From contig JAOBWF010000157.1 of assembly GCA_025463215.1 (NCBI GenBank), positions 1-35,351 on the forward strand: 35,351 bases of DNA. Reading direction: 5' to 3'. Source of the stretch: Acidobacteriota bacterium. Lineage in GTDB: Bacteria; Acidobacteriota; Vicinamibacteria; Vicinamibacterales; CAVVIG01. Below the pieces are notes generated by a model that was not told where the DNA came from, made no database searches, and saw nothing but the letters and a program-made list of their open reading frames with translations. The position numbers were made by a program, and so were the translations under genes. Of the stretch, positions 29,445 to 35,351 are shown in pieces (the stretch's first letter is position 1; every line of letters begins with the position of its first letter).

Positions 29445-30959
29445 ATGATATCACGTCTTCGCCGCTCGTCCGCGCTGGTCATCACTCTCGCCGCGGCAGC
29501 GCTGCTGACCGTCGCGTGTCAGAAGGTGCCGCTGCTCGCGCCCAGCGGCTCGACGATTACCCTGACGGCTTCGGCGACCGCTCTCCCCGCGAACGGGTCC
29601 ACCGACATCATTGCGCAGGTGATCGAGGCCAGCGGCACGCCGCCGCACAGCGGCACGGTCATCACGTTTACGACGAATCTTGGAACGATTCAGCCGTCGG
29701 AGGCGGAGACCGATATCGCCGGTCGCGTCACGGTGAAGTACGTCGCCGGCACCGCCTCGGGTACGGCCACGATCACCGCGATTTCTGGGGGCGTTTCCGC
29801 AAGCGGGACGAATTCGGTCAAGATCGCCGTCGGCGCCGCTGCTGCGGGCAGCATCAGCGTCAGCGCCGCTCCCGGGACCGTGGCGGCGAGCGGCGGGACA
29901 TCCACGATCACTGCGAAAGTGGCCGACACCAGCGGAAACCCGCTGCCCAGCGTTCCGGTCAATTTCTCCACCGATAACGGCTCGCTGAGCGCGTCGGTGG
30001 CGACCACCGACAGCACGGGCACGGCGACGACCCAGATCACTACCAACAAGACCGCGAAGGTGACAGCCACCGCCGGCGTCTCGACGCCATCGACCGGCAC
30101 CGGCTCGACGACGACAACGGCTCCGACCGGGACTGTCACCATCAACGTCAATGCCGCGTCGACGATCGTCGTCGGCACCGCCTCGCCGGCGGCACCGCAG
30201 GCCGGCCAGGCGGTCACGTTCCCGCTCACGTATACGCAGAATGCCAACGGCAGCCCGGTGGCGCGCGTCGTCGTCGATTTCGGCGACGGCTCTGCACCAC
30301 AGACGATCACCGGCCAGCCGGGCGCAGTCACGCACGTCTACTCGACCCAGGGCTCGTACACGGTGCGCGTCACGGCGTTCGATACCTTCGGCGATGTCGC
30401 CAACGGTACCGGCAGTGTGGTCGTGACACCGAAGCCGCAGCTCGTCGTGACTCTGAGCACGTCGACATCCACGCCGGCGGCGGGCAGCCCGACGATCTTC
30501 ACGATCTCGGCGACGCCAACGACAGGCAACGCGATCACTTCGATGACGATCGATTTCGGAGACGGCACGCCGCCGACGACACTGAGCGGCAACACGACGA
30601 GCGTGCAGCACAACTATTCGTCGGCCGGCACGTTCGCGGTGACCGCCACGGCGACCGACTCGAGCGGCGCCACCGGATCAGCATCCACGATCATCGTTGT
30701 CGGCTCGGCTGCGAGCGCCTCGTTCACCTTCACGCCCGATACGCCAGCGGTCAACACCGCGGTATCGTTCGATGCCACGTCGTCGAGTTCGTCGAGCACA
30801 GTGACGAACTACTCGTGGAACTTCGGGGATGGCACTACGGGCACCGGCGTCCGAACGACGAAGACCTACTCCGTTGCCGGCACTTATACGGTAACGCTGA
30901 CGATCACCGACAGCACTAATCACTCGGCGATTGCCACGAAGCAGATCACGGTTCACTAG
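29445..30959 (+). CDS. Lipoprotein with Ig-like (Big) and PKD repeats
   Basis: The 504-aa product has a lipoprotein signal ending ALLTVAC with Cys25, so it is a predicted surface or periplasmic lipoprotein. About residues 35-200 form two bacterial Ig-like units (SGSTITLTASATALPANGST, GSISVSAAPGTVAASGGTST). Three PKD domains follow, each with the hallmark FGDG: VVDFGDGSAPQTITG, TIDFGDGTPPTTLSG and SWNFGDGTTGTGVRT, each ending with a Y-S-x-x-G-x-(Y/F)-x-V-x-(V/A) strand. Such proteins bind glycans or other surfaces; the ligand is unknown. It is rich in Thr/Ser/Ala. It is the only plus-strand gene inside an otherwise minus-strand pseudopilin/secretin block. An ATG 27 nt upstream is an alternative start. 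Confidence 0.82.
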   Translation: MISRLRRSSALVITLAAAALLTVACQKVPLLAPSGSTITLTASATALPANGSTDIIAQVIEASGTPPHSGTVITFTTNLGTIQPSEAETDIAGRVTVKYVAGTASGTATITAISGGVSASGTNSVKIAVGAAAAGSISVSAAPGTVAASGGTSTITAKVADTSGNPLPSVPVNFSTDNGSLSASVATTDSTGTATTQITTNKTAKVTATAGVSTPSTGTGSTTTTAPTGTVTINVNAASTIVVGTASPAAPQAGQAVTFPLTYTQNANGSPVARVVVDFGDGSAPQTITGQPGAVTHVYSTQGSYTVRVTAFDTFGDVANGTGSVVVTPKPQLVVTLSTSTSTPAAGSPTIFTISATPTTGNAITSMTIDFGDGTPPTTLSGNTTSVQHNYSSAGTFAVTATATDSSGATGSASTIIVVGSAASASFTFTPDTPAVNTAVSFDATSSSSSSTVTNYSWNFGDGTTGTGVRTTKTYSVAGTYTVTLTITDSTNHSAIATKQITVH

Positions 30960-30963
30960 AGAG

Positions 30964-30999
30964 GCACAGGGCCTGGTCCGAAAGGATCCGGTCCTGTGC
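30964..30999 (+). terminator. Strong hairpin just after the PKD lipoprotein gene
   Basis: GCACAGG (30964-30970) pairs with CCTGTGC (30993-30999), and the stem continues inward to GGTCC/GGATC around a GAAA tetraloop. This gives about 15 pairs including two G-U and one mismatch. It begins 5 nt after the stop codon. There is no U-tract, so it may be a factor-dependent terminator or a 3'-end protecting stem. Confidence 0.6.
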
Positions 31000-31087
31000 G
31001 CTCGAAGTTGCAGCGCCGGACGCGGTCGACGTACGGCGATCGGCGTAGCGCAGGGCTTCCTTCTGCCAGGTGTCGGCCCTGAAGGGC

Positions 31088-31262
31088 TTAGTGGATGCGG
31101 CGGCGGTACCAGCCGGAATATCTAGTGCCGTCGAGTGCGTGTCTCAGTAACGGGCTTGGCGGGTCATCGCCGCTCGACAGCCTGCGGATGCCGCGGTCGA
31201 ACGTCGCCAGGACACCCTTCCGGTATGGTGCCAGCGACAGCAGGTACGCATCGGTGACTGCT
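31088..31262 (-). pseudogene. VapC PIN-domain relic joined to a pseudopilin C-terminal relic
   Basis: On the minus strand 31262-31181 reads AVTDAYLLSLAPYRKGVLATFDRGIRR. This is the characteristic end of a VapC PIN-domain toxin: TDAYL and TFDRG carry the conserved acidic residues. The N-terminal part of such a toxin is absent, and no VapB is found. In the same frame, 31147-31088 reads RHALDGTRYSGWYRRRIH. Its ALDGTRYSGW repeats the C-terminus ALDGTKYSDW of the neighbouring pseudopilin at 31387, with similar DNA. The stretch is therefore a compound scar. Confidence 0.6.
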
Positions 31263-31333
31263 GGTGCCCGCGCAGCCGGATTCCATCCCCGCGAGTGCCG
31301 CGGGTTCTTGACACCTCGCATCATGTTGCGTGA

Positions 31334-31381
31334 GTGATGCGTGGTAGGCTCGCATCGCATCACACAGCCATGCGTGATGCG
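31334..31381. repeat. Three alternating copies of GTGATGCG/CGCATCAC
   Basis: GTGATGCG occurs at 31334-31341 and 31374-31381, with its exact reverse complement CGCATCAC between them at 31356-31363. The tract could form alternative hairpins directly downstream of the pseudopilin stop. It closes the roughly 427-bp gap that also holds the hairpin and the vapC relic. Confidence 0.6.
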
Positions 31382-31386
31382 ACGGC

Positions 31387-31779
31387 TCACCAGTCGGAGT
31401 ACTTGGTGCCGTCGAGCGCGGTCGCCTCGGACCCGCTCTTGACGTCGTAGACGCCGGCTTCAGCGGTGGGATTGTTCGGATCGGGTTCGGCCGGCACCGT
31501 CTGCCAGCTGCTGTTGCTTTTCGTGAACGGATCGTCGGGCAGCTTGCGGACGTAGCCGTCGCTGACCAGGGCATCGAGCGTGCTCGGGTACTGCCCCTTG
31601 TCGGCGTAGTACTGATCGATCGCGTCGCGGATCCGGAACAGGTCTTCCTTCAACACCCCTTCGCGCGCGTAGATCACGCTGTGCTGATACTGCGTCATCC
31701 CCATCGTCGTCAGGATGACGATCAGGGAGACCACGATCAGCAGTTCGATCATGGTGAAGCCGGATTCCCGGGTGCGCAT
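31387..31779 (-). CDS. GspG-like pseudopilin (type II secretion/pilus-like)
   Basis: The 130-aa protein starts MRTRESGFTMIELLIVVSLI with a prepilin-peptidase site (SG before FTMIE, Glu5 present) and a single hydrophobic helix. The body shows the GspG pattern: REGVLKEDLFRIRDAIDQYY, ADKGQYPSTLDALVSDGYVR and KLPDDPFTKSNSSW. It ends with ALDGTKYSDW. The start at 31779 gives the normal 7-residue leader. Longer in-frame openings upstream lie in stutter repeat. It lies 141 bp downstream of another pseudopilin and is probably co-transcribed with it. Confidence 0.88.
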   Translation of the reverse strand: MRTRESGFTMIELLIVVSLIVILTTMGMTQYQHSVIYAREGVLKEDLFRIRDAIDQYYADKGQYPSTLDALVSDGYVRKLPDDPFTKSNSSWQTVPAEPDPNNPTAEAGVYDVKSGSEATALDGTKYSDW

Positions 31780-31920
31780 CGGATCATCGGGTGATCCGGT
31801 CACCGGCTGATCCGGTGGCATATTGACGGCCGCGGGCGTAGAGCGGCCGTGCCGCCGCTCGATCCAGCCGATCGTCCAGTCGATGACGCGATTACCAGAT
31901 TTCCCGATTGCCAAATCCGG
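31777..31920. repeat. Stutter-repeat leader between the two pseudopilin genes
   Basis: 31777-31825 reiterates GGATCATCGGGTGATCCGGTCA-like words (split copies of GATCCGGT, GGTGATCC and GGCTGATCC). 31885-31920 reiterates CCGATTGCCAAATCC/CAGATTTCCCG-like words. Both are typical of the junction repeats in this window. No promoter stands out. Confidence 0.5.
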
Positions 31921-32415
31921 TCACCAATCCTTGTATTTCGTGCCGTCGAGCGCCTTGCCGTCGAACGTGGTGTAGACGTCGAACACGTTCTGGCCGCCCC
32001 ACCGCGTCGAGTCGGGCTTGTCCTGGTAGGAGCGCATGCCCCACTCCGTCCCGCGCGTCATCGGATCGATCGGGATGTGGCGCAGGTATTTCAGCTTGCG
32101 GCCGGTCGCGTCGTTCGCCGCGGTGACGCCGTCCACCAACGTTTGCAGATCCGGCGGATAGTTTTCGCTGCCGACCTTGATGTCGAGCGAGCCGATTTGT
32201 CCGAGGTCGGCGGCGTCCTTGTATTTGTCGATCGCGGTGCGAATCTCGCGCAGCGAGCGCCGCAGCTCGGCCTCGCGATTGCGGGTCGACGTGACCTTGG
32301 CCAGCGGCATGATCGCCGACGCGAGGATCAGCACGATCGTCGCGACCACGAGCAGCTCGACGAACGTGTAGCCCCGCGACCAACGGATCCGCAATCCCCA
32401 ATCCACGATGCGCAA
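31921..32415 (-). CDS. GspG-like pseudopilin
   Basis: The 164-aa protein carries a leader ending RG before YTFVELLVVATIVLILASAI (Glu5 present). The GspG-like body is TRNREAELRRSLREIRTAID, YPPDLQTLVDGVTAANDATG, YLRHIPIDPMTRGTEWGMRS and the terminal FDGKALDGTKYKDW. The start could be TTG at 32415 (directly after the secretin stop) or GTG at 32406. The leader LRIVDWGLRI is itself encoded by a short direct repeat. The last ten residues are nearly the same as those of the next pseudopilin, pointing to gene duplication. Confidence 0.87.
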   Translation of the reverse strand: MRIVDWGLRIRWSRGYTFVELLVVATIVLILASAIMPLAKVTSTRNREAELRRSLREIRTAIDKYKDAADLGQIGSLDIKVGSENYPPDLQTLVDGVTAANDATGRKLKYLRHIPIDPMTRGTEWGMRSYQDKPDSTRWGGQNVFDVYTTFDGKALDGTKYKDW

Positions 32416-34980
32416 CTACTGCACCGTCACCGTCGCCGGTGCGAACCTGAGCCCCATGCCAACGCCGCCCGGCCCCGTCGCGGTGCCGCTCAGCGTCATC
32501 GTGACCGGACCCGGCGCGATCGCGTCGAACAGGATCGCGGCGAGCACGCCGGTCCCCGACGCGCCGGTCGCGTCGGCGCTGCGCGCGAGTGTGATGTCGA
32601 CGCGGTTGGTGTTCACCGCGTTCGTGAAGACGACCGGCACTCCGCCGGCGCGGAGGAAACTGCCCTCCTGCACGCTGCGGACGCGCAGCTTCGTCGGATC
32701 GAAGATCAGCGTCAGCGTGACGGTCGAGATCCGCGACGCGTCGTTGATCAACAGCGGCACCGTGTACGGTCCGCCCCCGACCCGGAACGTCGGACCCGGC
32801 GGCGAGATCAGCACCTGCGCCGATCCGATCCCGGCCGATGTCGTCGCGAGGGCGTCGGGCGTCGCGGCCGGGGCCGCTGGAGCGGCCGGCGTCGGCGGCG
32901 GCGGCGCTGCCGGCAGCTGGGGCTGTGGTTCGGCCGCCGCTGGCGACGGCGGGACGGCCGGCTGGGCGACCGGCGGCGTTGCCGGGGGGAGCACGACCGT
33001 GCCCGGCACCGGCGACGATCCCGGCGGCGCGACGAGCGTCGTGCCGCCCGGTCCACGAACGGGCGGATTACCGGTCGGAATCGAGCCCGCTGGCTGGCTC
33101 GGCGGCACGCCTGGCGCGGGTGCGGCCGCGGGCGCCGGCGCCGATCCCTCGGGCTGCTGCGGCGCGATCAGCGGCGGCGGTCCGCCGATGCCGAGGTTCT
33201 GCTGCGAGCCGATGAAGATCGGCCGCAGATCCGCCTCGGTGATGTCATGGGTGCGGACGATGTGCGGCGTCAGCAGCATCACGATCTCGGTCTGGCTGGT
33301 CGTCACGGTATTGCTGGCGAACAGACTGCTGAGGAACGGCACGTGGATCAGGCCGGGGAAGCCGGACACACCTTTCGTGTCGTTCGTCTGGAGGAGCCCG
33401 GCCAGCAGGTTCGATTCGCCGTCGCGCAGCCGCAGCCGTGTACTCACCTTGCGTTGCACGAACGACGGCACCGTCACGCCCCCGACGTCCGTCGGCGCGC
33501 CGACCTGGCTGTCGTCGAGCGTCAGGTCGAGGCGGATATCGCCATCGAGCGTCACCGTCGGCGTCATATCGATGTTCACGCCGACGTCGCGGTACTGATA
33601 GGAGCTGAGCGGATTGACGCCGGCGCCGCCGGTGGCAATCGGCGTGTAGCTGGTCGAGATCACCGGAATCGACTGCCCGAGATTGAGCGTCAGCTTGGTG
33701 CCTTCGGCGCCGCGCAGCTGCGGCTTCGCGATCACCTTGGTGTTGGTGTCGCTCTCGAGGAACCGCACGATCGCGGTCGGCACCGCGAGGTAGAAGTCGG
33801 CGGTGGTCACGCCGCGCGAAATCGTATTCAGGTTGAACGGCGCCGGCGATCTGACGGCGCCGGGGCCGGTCGAGGTCCCGGTGCTGGTGCTCGTCGTCCC
33901 GGTGCTGCCGGTGGTGCCGGTGCTGGCGGTGGTCGAGCCGCTCGGCGAGGTCTCGGGCGAAAACACCGCGCCGAGCGCGTACTCCGAGAGGTTCAGGCCG
34001 TAGGTCTTGCTCCGCGATCGGTCGACCTCGAGAATTTCGACGTCGATCACGACTTCGGCGCGCGGCTTGTCGTTCTGCTCGATGATCTTCTCGAGGATGG
34101 CGACCACCGACGTGGTGCCGCGCACGGTGATGGTGTTCGCGGTCTTGTTGCCGGCAATCGCCGGCTGCACGGCGATGCCCGGCAGACGGATGATCGTGCT
34201 GAGGATCTGCTGGACCTCGGTCGAATCGGCGTGCGACAGGTAGAACGTCCGGATCACCTGGTCGTCGTACTGCGCATGCTTGGGCGGCGTGTCCTGAAAG
34301 ACGAAGATCGACTTGTCGCCGAGCACCTTGTACGACAGCTGGTTCATCGTCATCATCTGGTTCAACCCCTGCTCGAGGGTGACGCCTTCGATGTTGACGG
34401 TGGCGGCGCGATCGGCGAACTCGCGGTCGAAGCTGACGCTGATCCCGTGCGCCGCGCCGATCGCATTGAGGATGTCGCGCAGGCTGACGTTGTTGAAATG
34501 AAAGTTGAGCGGCTCGCGCGACGCCGGATTGAGGATCGGCTCCGCCGACGCGGCACGCGCCCGCTCGCGCATCGCCTGAATCGCCGGTTTGGGGCGCGAC
34601 GCCTCGATGCGGTCGCGAATCGTGCGATCGAGCTCGACGATCTTCGCCGAGGCGATGCGGTTGCTCGGATCGTACTCGCTCGCCTGCTTGTACTCGCCGA
34701 GCGCCGCTTCGAGCTGGTCCTCTTTCTCGAACGTCCTTGCCTTGTCCACGTGCGCGCGCGACGCGGTCTGCATGGCGCGCGACAGGCCGATCTTGTAGGT
34801 GGCGTTGTCGGGCGCGGCCTGGACCGCCTTGCGATAGGCGGCGACCGCTTCGTCCAGGTTGCCGGCGCGCATGGACGCTTCACCCTGGCGGAACGCCTTG
34901 CCGGCGGCGCAGCCGCCCGCCAGCAGCGCCAGCACCAGCACCCCAATCTGCAATCTGAAATCAGCAATCTGCAATTTCAT
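32416..34980 (-). CDS. Secretin (GspD/PilQ family) with N-terminal TPRs and C-terminal cohesin-like domain
   Basis: The protein is an outer-membrane channel for a type II secretion or type IV pilus-like machine, 854 aa. A lipoprotein signal ends LLAGGC (Cys24). TPR-like helices span about 27-105. STN/N0 and N1 domains span about 158-305 (LNFHFNNVSLRDILNAIGAA, VNIEGVTLEQGLNQMMTMNQ, IRTFYLSHADSTEVQQILST). The secretin pore region is about 308-575 (VVIDVEILEVDR, TNTKVIAKPQLRGAEGTKLT, FPGLIHVPFLSSLFAS, TEIVMLLTPHIVRT), with a 35-residue Ser/Thr/Gly insert at about 345-380. A Pro/Ala linker (about 600-705) follows. The last ~140 residues (FRVGGGPYTVPLLINDASRI, LTLIFDPTKLRVRSVQEGSF) are cohesin-like. 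The first residues LQIADFRLQI come from a stutter repeat. The start overlaps the upstream stop (ATGA). Confidence 0.9.
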   Translation of the reverse strand: MKLQIADFRLQIGVLVLALLAGGCAAGKAFRQGEASMRAGNLDEAVAAYRKAVQAAPDNATYKIGLSRAMQTASRAHVDKARTFEKEDQLEAALGEYKQASEYDPSNRIASAKIVELDRTIRDRIEASRPKPAIQAMRERARAASAEPILNPASREPLNFHFNNVSLRDILNAIGAAHGISVSFDREFADRAATVNIEGVTLEQGLNQMMTMNQLSYKVLGDKSIFVFQDTPPKHAQYDDQVIRTFYLSHADSTEVQQILSTIIRLPGIAVQPAIAGNKTANTITVRGTTSVVAILEKIIEQNDKPRAEVVIDVEILEVDRSRSKTYGLNLSEYALGAVFSPETSPSGSTTASTGTTGSTGTTSTSTGTSTGPGAVRSPAPFNLNTISRGVTTADFYLAVPTAIVRFLESDTNTKVIAKPQLRGAEGTKLTLNLGQSIPVISTSYTPIATGGAGVNPLSSYQYRDVGVNIDMTPTVTLDGDIRLDLTLDDSQVGAPTDVGGVTVPSFVQRKVSTRLRLRDGESNLLAGLLQTNDTKGVSGFPGLIHVPFLSSLFASNTVTTSQTEIVMLLTPHIVRTHDITEADLRPIFIGSQQNLGIGGPPPLIAPQQPEGSAPAPAAAPAPGVPPSQPAGSIPTGNPPVRGPGGTTLVAPPGSSPVPGTVVLPPATPPVAQPAVPPSPAAAEPQPQLPAAPPPPTPAAPAAPAATPDALATTSAGIGSAQVLISPPGPTFRVGGGPYTVPLLINDASRISTVTLTLIFDPTKLRVRSVQEGSFLRAGGVPVVFTNAVNTNRVDITLARSADATGASGTGVLAAILFDAIAPGPVTMTLSGTATGPGGVGMGLRFAPATVTVQ
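34945..34980 (-). repeat. ATTGCAG-type stutter encoding the secretin N-terminus
   Basis: On the minus strand a unit close to CAGATTG is reiterated about four times (GCAGATTG, CTGATTTCAGATTG, CAGATTG). It covers codons 2-13 of the secretin and thereby forms the positively charged start of its signal peptide. Confidence 0.65.
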
Positions 34981-35351
34981 GATCCTGTCAGCCGAATGGT
35001 CTGGCGGCCGCGGCCGTCCGCGTACGCCAGCTCCACGGATTCCACGCCGATCTTCAGAATGCGAAAGCGGCCCTCGATGATAGCCCCTTCCTTCCCGTAA
35101 AACGGCGCGTTGCGGCCGTCGCTGAGGATTGCGATTTTCTCCCCGTGCGACGGCGACTCGACGATCCCGATGAACTTGAGCGTGATCGGCGCGAGCGGCG
35201 GCGGTAGCGGCGGACCACTCGGCACCACCGGCGCGACCGCCTCCGGCTGGGCGGCGCGCACCGCCGCCGGCGGCGGCGGAGGCGGCGCCTTGGACTTGAA
35301 CCGGAACAGATTGCGTTCCGTTTCCGGCTTGGGCCGTTCCTGGTTCAGCGC
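34977..35351 (-). CDS. PilP/GspC-like pilus or secretion assembly protein (N-terminus beyond window)
   Basis: The frame is open to the window edge (124 codons seen). It begins inside a charged region (ALNQERPKPETERNLFRFKS), then a Pro/Ala linker, then LAPITLKFIGIVESPSHGEK, KIAILSDGRNAPFYGKEGAI and IIEGRFRILKIGVESVELAY. This is the HR/PDZ-linker-type beta domain of PilP or GspC that docks to the secretin. The stop overlaps the secretin start as ATGA, so the two are translationally coupled. PilP and GspC cannot be separated with the N-terminus missing. Confidence 0.72.
   Translation of the reverse strand, partial: ALNQERPKPETERNLFRFKSKAPPPPPPAAVRAAQPEAVAPVVPSGPPLPPPLAPITLKFIGIVESPSHGEKIAILSDGRNAPFYGKEGAIIEGRFRILKIGVESVELAYADGRGRQTIRLTGS

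Noticed and set aside
31849..35100. 1083-codon plus-strand open frame opposite the secretin and pseudopilins
   Set aside because: It is Arg/Asp/His-rich with no domain, and mirrors the codon bias of the well-supported minus-strand genes; a GC-rich shadow frame.

Overview
The window looks like a piece of a GC-rich Gram-negative chromosome, most likely Acidobacteriota of the Vicinamibacteria type. That placement is inferred from gene content and codon bias, because no rRNA or other marker is present. The tol-pal operon, a lipopolysaccharide-export permease and a secretin show an outer membrane. Genes are tightly packed with short or overlapping junctions.

Layout. 1-384 is the start of ssb (cut by the window edge). 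402-5201 (minus) is a complete tolQ-tolR-tolA-tolB-pal-cpoB operon behind a near-consensus sigma70-type promoter. 5338-8948 (plus) holds recN, miaB and a bifunctional-nuclease-family (DUF151) gene. 9103-10672 is parA-parB; parB is interrupted by two in-frame amber codons and its C-terminal coding sequence survives beyond them. A 566-bp stretch without a recognisable gene follows and contains a strong match to a XerCD dif site (11094-11121). 11239-13458 is a GH57 glycoside hydrolase and 13472-15829 a single gene fusing LptF and LptG. 15841-19702 (minus) holds a PHP-type metallohydrolase, metK and a XerD-type recombinase.

19786-28589 reads as an amino-sugar or cell-wall salvage region: murQ, nagB, an N-acetylglucosamine-kinase-like gene, a GHL10 glycosidase-like exported protein, two sodium:solute symporters and a serine beta-lactamase-like hydrolase. 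28592-35351 (mostly minus) is part of a type II secretion or type IV pilus-like system: a PilP/GspC-like protein (cut by the window edge), a secretin with N-terminal TPRs and a C-terminal cohesin-like domain, and three pseudopilins. A PKD-domain lipoprotein in the opposite orientation and a relic containing VapC-like and pseudopilin-like fragments sit inside this block.

The most unusual large-scale feature is that many gene junctions carry a short degenerate 'stuttering' repeat (units about 6-18 nt). The unit usually differs from junction to junction, and several repeats run into coding sequence so that they encode the first or last residues of the neighbouring protein. The most striking single sites are the dif-like site beside the damaged parB and the inverted array at 26399-26788.
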